A stretch of DNA of 35,150 nt, from the NCBI RefSeq assembly GCF_001894825.1, contig NZ_BCWY01000089.1, forward strand, positions 1 through 35,150, in the 5' to 3' direction. This DNA is from Rhodococcus jostii NBRC 16295. GTDB taxonomy: Bacteria > Actinomycetota > Actinomycetes > Mycobacteriales > Mycobacteriaceae. The notes below the pieces were generated by a model. It saw only the letters and a list, made by a program, of their open reading frames with translations, did no database searches and was not told where the DNA came from. Each line of letters opens with the position of its first letter. Position 1 is the first letter of the stretch. This document shows positions 15,326 to 23,171 of this stretch, one piece after another. The position numbers were made by a program, and so were the translations under genes.

Positions 15326-16603
15326 TCAGGCGTGGACGGGTTCGGGCAGCCGCGCGCCTTGGCGCTGCAGTTCCTGGCGGACCGTGGTGGTGGTGACGTC
15401 GCCGGTCAGGGCTTGCTGGGCTGCGGCGATTCCGGAGGCTTGTCCGGTGGCGAAGGCTGTGCCCATCACGCGCAGGGAGGCTCCGGCTTGCCGGTCGCCG
15501 TCGAGGGTGCGGCCGGCGGCGTAGAGGTTGGACCGGTTGGCACTCTGCAGGCAGCCCAAGGGGATGGGGTAGTAGCCGGGATCTCCGATGAACTTCCAGG
15601 TCGAGGGAATTCCCGCGCCGGGGTGGTATTCCATGGGCCAGGCGCCGATGGCGACGGCGTCCTCGGGGGTGGCCGGATGCAGGATGTCGTCCTCGCGCAG
15701 CCGGTGTCGGGCGATGATGTGGCGGGACTCGCGGGTTCCGAGTTCCGGCCCGGTGGTGACGATGTAGGCACCCTGGGCGCCGGGAATGGTGCGGACGGCG
15801 TCGAGGTAGGCATGTGCTTGGAGGCGGGCGTGACTTTCGGCGCGGCTGGTATCGGCGGCCGAGCGGGCGTCGTACCCTTCGTCGATCATGTAGGCGATGA
15901 CGTCCCCGGAGACCGGCATCTGCGCAACCAGACCGGATTCGGCGAGCAGGTTCTCCACGCCTCCGGCCTTCGCGGCGCGGACCGCCTCGCCGAGGGTGGC
16001 GACGGTGACCTCGGCGCCGGGATCGATGCCACCGAAGCGGACACCGAGGCTGCCGTTCTGGACCCACCCGTCGGTGCCGTATCGGACGTCTGCGGCGGCG
16101 TGATGGGCGAGGTCTGCGTCGCCGGTGGCGTCGACGAAGGCGTCTGCGGTGAACCGGTGCACCCCTTCGTGGTCGGCGACCTCGACGGAGGTGATGCGGT
16201 CACCGGCGGTGTGCGCTCCGATCAGGAGACTGTGCAGGCGGGCCTGGACGCCGGCGTCGTGGCAGAGCTGGTCGAGGACGACCTTGGCGTTCTCCGGGTC
16301 GAAGACGACGGTGACGGCGTTGTATTTGCGCGGCTCACTGACCGCGCCCCGAGACCGGAGCGCCTCGAGCACTTCGTCGGCGATACCGAAGACGACCTGC
16401 TCGAGGTCGTCGCGGGTGTAGAGGCCGCAGTAGGTGACGACGTTGCGCAACGTGGCGGCGCCGCCGAGGCAGGGTCCACGCTCGATCAGGAGGGTACGCG
16501 CACCGGCCCGGGCGGCCGCGACGGCGGCGGCCACGCCTCCGGATCCGCCGCCGGCGACGATCACGTCGTAGTGGTTGTTCGCCGGTTCAGTGGTCGAGGT
16601 CAT
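15326..16603 (-). CDS. FAD-dependent oxidoreductase (FAD_oxidored family)
   Basis: A 425-residue flavoprotein with an N-terminal dinucleotide fold (VIVAGGGSGGVAAAVAAARAG, GGGSGG at about 18-23), a GPCLGG motif and the family segment AFVDATGDADLA. The C-terminus has the second FAD contact, NLYAAGRTLDGDRQAGASLR. These enzymes oxidise or dehydrogenate small substrates; here the substrate is unknown. It starts 8 nt after the MFS stop and precedes the decarboxylase by 54 nt, so the three form one operon. The decarboxylase may act on its product or vice versa. Confidence 0.88.
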   Translation of the reverse strand: MTSTTEPANNHYDVIVAGGGSGGVAAAVAAARAGARTLLIERGPCLGGAATLRNVVTYCGLYTRDDLEQVVFGIADEVLEALRSRGAVSEPRKYNAVTVVFDPENAKVVLDQLCHDAGVQARLHSLLIGAHTAGDRITSVEVADHEGVHRFTADAFVDATGDADLAHHAAADVRYGTDGWVQNGSLGVRFGGIDPGAEVTVATLGEAVRAAKAGGVENLLAESGLVAQMPVSGDVIAYMIDEGYDARSAADTSRAESHARLQAHAYLDAVRTIPGAQGAYIVTTGPELGTRESRHIIARHRLREDDILHPATPEDAVAIGAWPMEYHPGAGIPSTWKFIGDPGYYPIPLGCLQSANRSNLYAAGRTLDGDRQAGASLRVMGTAFATGQASGIAAAQQALTGDVTTTTVRQELQRQGARLPEPVHA

Positions 16604-16611
16604 GGGGTAGG

Positions 16612-17886
16612 TCAGTCCTTTCCATTGGTAGCCAGCAGCGGCTGACCGGTGGGCTCTGAGTGGATCGAGGCCGTGGGCGGAAGGTGTTCGTGGATGTCGG
16701 CTGTCCGCAGCCCGAGCATGGGAACGATGCCCAGCAGTGGGCCGGCGGCCAGCACCAGGAACACGACCTGGAACGAGCCGGCCGCGCCGTACACCAGGCC
16801 GACCACGGTGGGCACGAGGGTGCTGCCGAGTTGCCAGAACGCGTTGACACCCCCGGCGGCGGAGCCGGCCAGCTGACCGCCGGACAGTGTGGGGATCATC
16901 GCGAGCATCACCGGGCTGTAGACGTAGGCGGCGATTCCGAGCACGGGCGCGATCCAGAGGAATTGGGTCACCGTGTTCGCGAAGCTGAAGGCGATCAGGC
17001 AGACGGCGAAGGTAGCAAGGATGGCGATGGTCAGGTTCTTGCGGCTCAATCCGAGTACATCACCGATGAATCCGATCACCGGTTTGGACGCCACGGCGAC
17101 GGCGCCGAAGATGACCACGACGGTGCCGGCTTCGACCGGGTCGATCCCGATGCCCTTGACCATCAGCAGGTTCGACCAGGTGACGAAACCGTAGGTGCCC
17201 CACAGGGCGCAGAAACCCGCCACGCCCAGCAGCAGCAGGCTGCGGTTGTGCAGCAGCGGCCGCAGGTCCGGGCGGCCCGACCCTTTCTCCCGAACAACCA
17301 GCGGGCCCGGTCGTAGCAGGATCAGGCACACCACCCCGAGAATCATGGAGGCGATGCCGAACAGGTGATACGAGGTGCGCCAGCTGTGCGACTCGATCAG
17401 CGTGGGAACCACGGCATTGGCAACGACGAGGCCCAGCGAGGTCGCGGTCATGAACACGCCCATCGCGAAGCCGCGGCGCTCGGGGACGAACCAGCCGGTG
17501 ATCAACTTGACCCCGGCGCCGAGCTCGGCGCCGGCACAGAGTCCGATGCAGGCCTGGAACAGCAACCCCATGGTGCGGGTGTCCGCCTCTCCGAACGCGA
17601 GCATGAACCCGCCGGACAGCAGAATGCTCAACCCCACGGTCACCCGGCTACCGACCCAATCCGCGACGAAGCCGCCGACGACGTTGGAGAGGACATAGCC
17701 GATGTAATACGTCGTGGCGAAGAGCCCGAGACCGGCAATCGCGACGCCGAGATCGTCGCCGACCGACCCCGCGGCCGGACCCCAGGTCGCGCGATCGACC
17801 GAGGTCATGGTGAAAGCTGCCCAGCAGAGCGCGAGTACAACCCAGCGGTACCTGGTGCCGGACGCGGCGGTGGATATCGCGGCCAT
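16612..17886 (-). CDS. MFS transporter (anion:cation symporter-like)
   Basis: A 424-residue, 12-helix major facilitator. The motif between helices 2 and 3 is DWVGSRVTVGLS, and MGVFMTATSLGLVVANAVVPTL marks helix 5. It is probably the uptake system for the acid processed by the downstream FAD oxidoreductase and decarboxylase. The ATG at 17886 is chosen because AAAGGA lies about 8 nt upstream and the first helix follows directly; an open extension to 18015 runs into the divergent promoter. It differs from the MHS-type transporters at 4526 and 20016. The hydrophobic profile fits an importer, but direction is inferred. Confidence 0.88.
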   Translation of the reverse strand: MAAISTAASGTRYRWVVLALCWAAFTMTSVDRATWGPAAGSVGDDLGVAIAGLGLFATTYYIGYVLSNVVGGFVADWVGSRVTVGLSILLSGGFMLAFGEADTRTMGLLFQACIGLCAGAELGAGVKLITGWFVPERRGFAMGVFMTATSLGLVVANAVVPTLIESHSWRTSYHLFGIASMILGVVCLILLRPGPLVVREKGSGRPDLRPLLHNRSLLLLGVAGFCALWGTYGFVTWSNLLMVKGIGIDPVEAGTVVVIFGAVAVASKPVIGFIGDVLGLSRKNLTIAILATFAVCLIAFSFANTVTQFLWIAPVLGIAAYVYSPVMLAMIPTLSGGQLAGSAAGGVNAFWQLGSTLVPTVVGLVYGAAGSFQVVFLVLAAGPLLGIVPMLGLRTADIHEHLPPTASIHSEPTGQPLLATNGKD

Positions 17887-18008
17887 GTAGATGTCCTTTC
17901 GAAGCGTGAACGGGAAACCCACATCACGCTCGTCGGCGGTTGTGGTGCCCACCACCATGAAAGCCCAGTCGGTCGCGGGGATCCAATGCCGTTTCTCTGG
18001 TCCCGGTA

Positions 18009-18021
18009 TGATCAAAAGTTA
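18009..18021. promoter_or_regulatory. Possible LysR box in divergent promoter
   Basis: A T-N11-A motif (T18009, A18021) lies in an A/T-rich island (18007-18022) within the otherwise G+C-rich gap between the MFS operon and lysR. Weak evidence: the motif is short and degenerate. Confidence 0.3.
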
Positions 18022-18060
18022 TGGCACCCTGCTCGGGTGTCGTCCGAGTCGGGGAGAACC

Positions 18061-18945
18061 GTGGAGTTACGGCAACTGCGCTACTTCGTCGAGGCGTGCG
18101 ATCGCGGTTCGCTGTCCGCGGCCGCGAAATCGCTGCTGGTGTCCCAGCCCGCGCTGACCCGTCAGATCCAGATCCTCGAACGCGAGTGCGGGGTTCCGCT
18201 GTTCGATCGCGTACCCTCCGGAGTTCTCCCCACCGCCTCAGGAAAAGCCCTTTACCAGCACGTAGTGACGATGCTCCGGTACGCGGACACCGCCCGCGAT
18301 GCCGCACGGGACGCCGGCCCGGTCCGCGAAACCGTGGAGGTCGGACTCGTCCCGGGATTGCCCTCACCCTGGCTGGACCGGTGGATCGACGCCGTCCGTG
18401 ACTCCCTGCCCCAGGCCTACCTGTCACTGTCCGACGGGAGCAGCAACACCCACCTGCAGCGCCTGCGCGAAGGACGCCTGGATATCGCATTCCTGCATGA
18501 GCCGCCCCCGGCGGATCTGTTCCAGCACCGGGTCCTCGAGGAATCGTTCGGGGTGGCGATCGACCCGAGTGTCGACGTCCCCGGCGACCACGACGACACC
18601 TGGCCGCTCGAAGCCTTGGACGGACTCGACGTCCTGGTTCATTCCCGCGAACAGGTCCCCATCGGGCACGACCAACTCGTCGCGGCCGCCCATCACGCGG
18701 GCGCGACCCCGCGGTGGCATTTCGCCAACTACACCGAGAACGCCCACGCGTGCCTGAGGGCGACCGGATCGACCGCGGCGATCCTGGTCGGCACCAGCGC
18801 TGCGCGACTGCTCCCGGAATGGACGTGGCGACGCCTGATCGATCCACCGCTGACGATGCAAACCTGGATCGTCCGCCAACCCGTCGTGCGCACCGTGGTC
18901 GCCGCGGTCGCCGACACCATCATCGGCGCGATAGATGCGACCTGA
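18061..18945 (+). CDS. LysR-family transcriptional regulator
   Basis: A 294-residue LysR regulator. The winged helix-turn-helix is at about 1-62 (MELRQLRYFVEACDRGSLSA, SQPALTRQIQILERECGVPL) and the effector-binding domain at about 90-290. It starts at GTG 18061, with GGGAGA about 6 nt upstream. It is divergent from the MFS-FAD oxidoreductase-decarboxylase operon, the usual LysR arrangement, so it most likely controls that operon in response to the aromatic acid or related inducer. Confidence 0.9.
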   Translation: MELRQLRYFVEACDRGSLSAAAKSLLVSQPALTRQIQILERECGVPLFDRVPSGVLPTASGKALYQHVVTMLRYADTARDAARDAGPVRETVEVGLVPGLPSPWLDRWIDAVRDSLPQAYLSLSDGSSNTHLQRLREGRLDIAFLHEPPPADLFQHRVLEESFGVAIDPSVDVPGDHDDTWPLEALDGLDVLVHSREQVPIGHDQLVAAAHHAGATPRWHFANYTENAHACLRATGSTAAILVGTSAARLLPEWTWRRLIDPPLTMQTWIVRQPVVRTVVAAVADTIIGAIDAT

Positions 18946-19015
18946 CTTGCCTCATCGTCAGCGCCGCCCGGGCTCGCGGATGATCGCAGACAGGCCACGA
19001 CACGAATCCGGAAGT

Positions 19016-19325
19016 ATTCGAATAGCGCACTCCCACCAGCATGTAGGGCGGCCTGCCTGCCTGGACCGTCCCGCCGCGGCATAGTTCCCGCGCACCTGTT
19101 CGCCTACCAGCTCGAATAGGGCGTCATTCCCGGCTCGGGTGGTCCGGCGCCGACGCTACGGTGCTGTGTCACCAGTGCGACTTCGCCGGCTGCACCAACC
19201 CCGCACACATGCGGTTGGGGACCAACGCCGTCATCCGCACCGGGCCCGCGCGCGGCGACGATCTCGACAGCATCGAGGAACGGATCCGGTGTGCCGAAGC
19301 GGCCGGGCTTCCCCTTATCCTCTAG
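19016..19325 (+). pseudogene. HNH-like nuclease relic, copy B
   Basis: A diverged copy of the sequence at 13850-14155, in the same orientation. It shares the start ATTCGAATAG and a 41-base identical core (19176-19216), and encodes VLCHQCDFAGCTNPAHMRLG and DDLDSIEERIRCAEAAGLPL before a stop at 19323. It has in-frame stops and a shift in the first half (TAG near 19043 and 19119), so it is a pseudogene. Together with copy A it forms direct repeats around the decarboxylase-LysR block. Confidence 0.65.
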
Positions 19326-19372
19326 TGACCGCACCCCCACGATTGCCGATGCCGATGGGCCGTGGACCGGCG

Positions 19373-19729
19373 TCAGCGACTGATCGAGTGTCGGTACCTC
19401 TGCGCGATCTGTACTTGCCGTTTCGGGACTGCCTGCCGCACAGACGGTTCCGGAGTATCGAGATAGCGCCTGTCGGCCTCGGAGGTTCCTCCCCATATGC
19501 CGTACCGCTCGCCCAGCGAGAGGGCGTGGTTGCGGCAGGCGCGCTGCACCGGGCACTGGTCGCAGATGCCCTTGGCGGCGCGCTCGCGCCGTGCCCGAGC
19601 ACCTCGCCCCTCACCTTCGGGTGAGAAGAAGACGTCGGGGTCGAGGCCCCGGCACAGCGCCCGCAATTGCCAGTCCCAGTACTCGGCACGAGGCTGAAGA
19701 TGTCTGATCGACAAGGTGAGCGACGACAT
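19373..19729 (-). CDS. WhiB-family [4Fe-4S] transcriptional regulator (second)
   Basis: A 118-residue WhiB-like protein with cluster ligands C26, C56, C59 and C65 (C-X29-C-X2-C-X5-C) and the GIWGG turn (77-81). The start at 19729 has GGAGGAAGG upstream; the frame is open further but runs through the divergent promoter. Its sequence differs clearly from the WhiB at 6160 (LSLGERYGIWGGTSEADR against LVVGETYGVWGGMTEGDR). A TAGGACA-N-TGTCCTA operator lies 68-82 nt upstream, so it appears to be controlled by the same IclR-type protein as the transporter operon. An unusual target for such a regulator. Confidence 0.88.
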   Translation of the reverse strand: MSSLTLSIRHLQPRAEYWDWQLRALCRGLDPDVFFSPEGEGRGARARRERAAKGICDQCPVQRACRNHALSLGERYGIWGGTSEADRRYLDTPEPSVRQAVPKRQVQIAQRYRHSISR

Positions 19730-19793
19730 CGTGTCCTTCCTCCGACAGATCGGGTGGTTCGGCCATGGCAATACGGCACACACAGTGCATAGA

Positions 19794-19814
19794 AAATAGG
19801 ACACTGTCCTATTT
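19794..19814. promoter_or_regulatory. IclR-type operator O1 (whiB side)
   Basis: A perfect 21-bp palindrome (10-bp arms, one central base) with core TAGGACACTGTCCTA at 19797-19811. The same core occurs at O2 and O3. It lies in the shared promoter region of whiB and the MHS transporter. Confidence 0.8.
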
Positions 19815-19932
19815 AACGCAGTGTGGCGCGTGCGGCAACTCGATGTCAAACCCGGCGGCGCAAGCCGCCAGCGCGCCCCCCTCGATCCACCTCCCCGGCC
19901 GCAGCGCCGTGGTGGCCAGCGCGAACGGCGTG

Positions 19933-19938
19933 TTGACA
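19933..19938 (+). promoter_or_regulatory. Candidate -35 of the MHS transporter operon
   Basis: TTGACA, a consensus -35 hexamer, lies about 35 nt upstream of operator O2. CACACT at 19957-19962 would be a poor -10 at 18-nt spacing, so the promoter is only tentatively placed. Confidence 0.35.
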
Positions 19939-19972
19939 GCGCAACGTGTCGCGGGCCACACTGGATGCAGTT

Positions 19973-19987
19973 TAGGACACTGTCCCA
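19973..19987. promoter_or_regulatory. IclR-type operator O2 (transporter side)
   Basis: TAGGACACTGTCCCA, one base from the perfect palindrome seen at O1. It ends 29 nt before the transporter start at 20016, a position that suits repression. Confidence 0.78.
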
Positions 19988-20015
19988 GTTTTTACACACT
20001 ATGGAGGAGGGTGCT

Positions 20016-21338
20016 GTGGCCTCACCGACGACCGAACCGGTCACCACGATGACCGCGGGCGAACACCAGAAGAAGGCGAAGAAGGCCACCGGAGTCGCCG
20101 CGTTCGGCACGTTCATCGAGTACTACGACTTCAGCGTCTACGGCTATGTCGCCGCCACCTTGTCGGTGGTGTTCTTCCCCGGCGACGACCCGATGATGGG
20201 ACTGCTGAACACGCTGCTGGTGTTCGGTTCCGCGTTCGTCGTCCGCCCGCTGGGTGCGATCTTCTTCGGCCGCCTCGGCGACCGGGTCGGCCGCCGCACC
20301 AGCCTGATCGCGAGCATCGGCCTGATGAGCGCCGCGGCCGCGCTGACCGGGATCCTCCCGGGTTACGCGCAGATCGGGGTGATGGCACCGATTCTGCTGG
20401 TGCTGTTCCGGATGCTGCAGGGCTTTTCGACCGGCGGTGAGATCGGCGGTGCGGCCAGCTACATCAGGGAATGGGCGGCACCGAACCGCCGCTCGTTCTA
20501 CGTCTCCTTCATCCCCGGGGTCGCGCAGCTCGGCAAGGGCGCCGCGGCCGGCATGGCCGCACTGGCGGCGTCACTGCTGCCCGCCGAGTCGATGGAAGCG
20601 TGGGGCTGGCGCATCCCGTTCCTGCTCGCGGTCCCACTCGGAATCCTCTGCCTCTACATGCGTTTGAGCATCGAGGACAGCCCCGAGTTCGCGGCCTCCC
20701 GCGCCGAGCACACCACGACCACCAAGCCGTTCAGCACGTTGCTCGCGACTCACCGCGCCCCGTTGGCGAAGGTGGTGGCCATCTCCACCGTGCAGAACAT
20801 CGGCACCTACCTCGGCACCGTGTTCGTGGCCGTGTATTTCAGCAACGTCCTCGGGTTCACCAAGGCGCAGGCCTCGACGATCGTTCTGCTCGCCGTCCTC
20901 TGTGCCGCGGTGTTCATTCCGCTGGCCGGCCTGTTCGGAAGCCGCGTCGGCGCGAAAAAGGTCCTGATCTTCTCCTACACCGCCTACGTCGTGGTCACCG
21001 TCCCGTCGTTCCTGCTGATGGGGCAGCACTCGGTGCCGCTCGCGGTGGTCGGTCTGCTGATCGGGATGGTGCCCTACGCGCTGTGCCAGGCGGGGACCTA
21101 CGCCTCGATCACCGAGTTCTTCCCCGTCCAGGTCCGGCACACCGGGGTTGCGTTCGGGCACAGTGTCGGCGCCGTCATCGGCGGTGGCCTGAGCCCGTTC
21201 CTGGCGACCTGGCTGATCGATGTCACCGGCAACAACCTGGTGCCCGCCTTCATCCTGGTCGGTTCCGGACTCATGGGCCTGGCCGTCGTGGTGGGCCTGG
21301 TCCGCCACAACACCACCGACACCCACCTCTACAGCTGA
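20016..21338 (+). CDS. MHS-family MFS transporter
   Basis: A 440-residue, 12-helix metabolite:H+ symporter with GTFIEYYDFSVYGYVA at helix 1, GRLGDRVGRRTSL between helices 2 and 3, and RMLQGFSTGGEIGGA at helix 4. Start GTG 20016 is chosen because GGAGGAGG lies 6 nt upstream; an ATG at 20001 overlaps that site. It is the first gene of an operon with a D-2-hydroxyacid dehydrogenase and an RraA-like aldolase, so it probably imports the hydroxy acid they degrade. Controlled through operator O2. Confidence 0.9.
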   Translation: MASPTTEPVTTMTAGEHQKKAKKATGVAAFGTFIEYYDFSVYGYVAATLSVVFFPGDDPMMGLLNTLLVFGSAFVVRPLGAIFFGRLGDRVGRRTSLIASIGLMSAAAALTGILPGYAQIGVMAPILLVLFRMLQGFSTGGEIGGAASYIREWAAPNRRSFYVSFIPGVAQLGKGAAAGMAALAASLLPAESMEAWGWRIPFLLAVPLGILCLYMRLSIEDSPEFAASRAEHTTTTKPFSTLLATHRAPLAKVVAISTVQNIGTYLGTVFVAVYFSNVLGFTKAQASTIVLLAVLCAAVFIPLAGLFGSRVGAKKVLIFSYTAYVVVTVPSFLLMGQHSVPLAVVGLLIGMVPYALCQAGTYASITEFFPVQVRHTGVAFGHSVGAVIGGGLSPFLATWLIDVTGNNLVPAFILVGSGLMGLAVVVGLVRHNTTDTHLYS

Positions 21339-21361
21339 TCGTGAAAGATGGGAAGCCACCC

Positions 21362-22369
21362 GTGCATACGTTCTACGTCTCCGAACAGATCCATCCCGAC
21401 GCCGTTGCGGAGCTGTCCCGGATGGGGCAGGTCCACCTCGGATACGGCGATGACGCGGTCGCCTACACCGACATCGCGGACACCGTCGACGCGGTCCTGC
21501 TCCGAGCGGAGATATTCGACGCGGACAAGATCAGTAACTCCCCGAACCTGACGATCATCGCCCGCCACGGCGTCGGCACAAACAACGTCGACATCGCGGC
21601 CGCCACCGCCGCCTCGGTGTGGGTGACCACCACCCCCGGCAGCAACAGCCGCGCCGTCGCCGAGCACGTCTTCGCGCTGCTGCTCTCCCTTGCCCGCAAG
21701 ACACCCACCGCCGCTCACGGCACGGCCGCCGGCGGGTGGGCGGCACTCAAACCCACGTTGACCGGGTTCGAACTCGGCGGCCGCGTGCTGGGCCTGCTCG
21801 GCTTCGGCAACATCGCCGTCACCGTGTCCGAGATCGCCCGCGGGTTCGGGATGCGGGTCCTCGTCGCCGACCCGTACGTCGCCGACACCGACATCGAAGC
21901 CCGCGGATGCGTTCCGGTCACCCTCGATCAGCTCATCACCGACGCCGACATCCTCAGCCTGCATCTGCCCCTCACCGACGGCACCCGAAACCTGTTCGAC
22001 GCATCCACCATCGCGCGGATGCGACCCGGCGCCATCCTGCTCAACACCGCCCGCGGTGGGCTCATCGACGAGCAGGCCCTCCTCGACGCCCTCGACGACG
22101 GTCGGCTCGGCGGCGCCGCGCTCGACGTGCTCGACGGCGAAGCGGCGGACCCGAAGGACCCGCTCGCGCACAGTCCCCGGATCGCCGAGCACCTTGCCGC
22201 GCACGACAACCTGATCGTCACCCCGCACGTCGGCGGCCAGACCACCGAATCGCTCCGCAACGCCGGCGCCGGTGCGGTGCAGTGCATCCGGCAGGCACTC
22301 GCCGGCGAGGGCCCCGACAACGCCGTCAACTCGATCACCCCGGCGCTCGAGCCCGTGCCGGTCAGCTGA
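21362..22369 (+). CDS. D-isomer-specific 2-hydroxyacid dehydrogenase
   Basis: A 335-residue NAD-dependent dehydrogenase that interconverts a 2-hydroxy acid and its 2-oxo acid. The NAD motif GLLGFGNIA is at 144-152 with D170 for ribose binding. The catalytic residues are R231 (NTARGGLIDE), E260 (DVLDGEAAD) and H289 (TPHVGGQ). Substrate-binding HGVGTNNVD is at 69-77. GTG 21362 follows GGGAAG; GTG 21341 in the same frame has no ribosome-binding site. It begins 24 nt after the transporter. The 2-oxo product may be the substrate of the following RraA-like aldolase. Confidence 0.9.
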   Translation: MHTFYVSEQIHPDAVAELSRMGQVHLGYGDDAVAYTDIADTVDAVLLRAEIFDADKISNSPNLTIIARHGVGTNNVDIAAATAASVWVTTTPGSNSRAVAEHVFALLLSLARKTPTAAHGTAAGGWAALKPTLTGFELGGRVLGLLGFGNIAVTVSEIARGFGMRVLVADPYVADTDIEARGCVPVTLDQLITDADILSLHLPLTDGTRNLFDASTIARMRPGAILLNTARGGLIDEQALLDALDDGRLGGAALDVLDGEAADPKDPLAHSPRIAEHLAAHDNLIVTPHVGGQTTESLRNAGAGAVQCIRQALAGEGPDNAVNSITPALEPVPVS

Positions 22370-22432
22370 CCCAAACCAACCCCACACCCTCCGCGGAGCC
22401 GCTGGCCCGGCTCGATGAGAAAGAGACAGACA

Positions 22433-23071
22433 ATGTTCATCAACGCGACCACCGACAACATCCAGATCGCCCCGTCCTGGGAACGCGCGCCGCTGCCCGA
22501 GATCACCGCCCTCGCCGAATACCCGGTGGCCCTGATCGGGGACGCCCAGGCCCGAATGGGCCTGATGACCGCCGACATCGGGTTGGTCACCCCCCGCCTC
22601 CGCCTGGCCGGCACGGTCCTGCCCATCCAAGCCCGCGAAGGCGACAACCTCGCCATCCACCGCGCACTCGACGACGCACAACCCGGCGACGTCCTGGTCG
22701 TCAACGGCAACGGCGAAACCAACCGCGCCGTCTTCGGTGACATCCTCGGCGAAATCTGCGTCGCCAAGGGCATCGCCGGTGTCGTCATCGACGGTGCCAC
22801 CCGCGACGTGGACGAGCTGACCGCGATGAAACTGCCCGTCTTCGCCCGCGGCATCACCGCCGCCGGACCATGGAAGAACGGGCCCGGCAAGATCGGTTCC
22901 CCGATCGCCTGCGGCCACGTGGTCTGCAACCCGGGCGATGCCATCATCGGCGACACCGACGGCATCGTGATCATCCCCCGCGCCGACCTCTCCGCCGCCC
23001 TCCACAGGACCCGCACCCAGGAAGAAACCGAGCAGAAGATGCGAGCCGACATCCGCAGCGCCCTCCGGTAA
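22433..23071 (+). CDS. RraA-like aldolase/decarboxylase (HMG/CHA aldolase type)
   Basis: A 212-residue RraA-family protein (dimethylmenaquinone methyltransferase-like fold). The motifs GDVLVVNGNG, FGDILGEICVAKGIAGVVID and DGATRDVDEL are present, including R124 and D125 needed by class II pyruvate aldolases of this family. Catalytic relatives cleave 4-hydroxy-4-methyl-2-oxoglutarate or 4-carboxy-4-hydroxy-2-oxoadipate, and also decarboxylate oxaloacetate. Because it follows a hydroxyacid dehydrogenase and a transporter, a catabolic role is likelier than RNase E inhibition. Start at 22433 is preferred over 22415 because AAAGAGA lies upstream of it. It is the last gene of the operon and converges with the IclR-type gene. 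Confidence 0.85.
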   Translation: MFINATTDNIQIAPSWERAPLPEITALAEYPVALIGDAQARMGLMTADIGLVTPRLRLAGTVLPIQAREGDNLAIHRALDDAQPGDVLVVNGNGETNRAVFGDILGEICVAKGIAGVVIDGATRDVDELTAMKLPVFARGITAAGPWKNGPGKIGSPIACGHVVCNPGDAIIGDTDGIVIIPRADLSAALHRTRTQEETEQKMRADIRSALR

Positions 23072-23171
23072 TTCACGATCCGCCCCGGCCGCACCCCATC
23101 AATTGCGGCCGGGGCGCCCGGGTCTTCGCGGCAGGCGATGTGGCAATGATTCCTTCCGCACGAGGCCTTGG

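Noticed and set aside
15290..16645. 451-codon open frame on the plus strand
   Set aside because: Antisense of the FAD oxidoreductase, very glycine- and valine-rich, no family features.
21329..23005. 558-codon open frame on the minus strand
   Set aside because: Antisense to the hydroxyacid dehydrogenase and RraA-like genes, both of which show complete motifs. Composition is that of a shadow frame.
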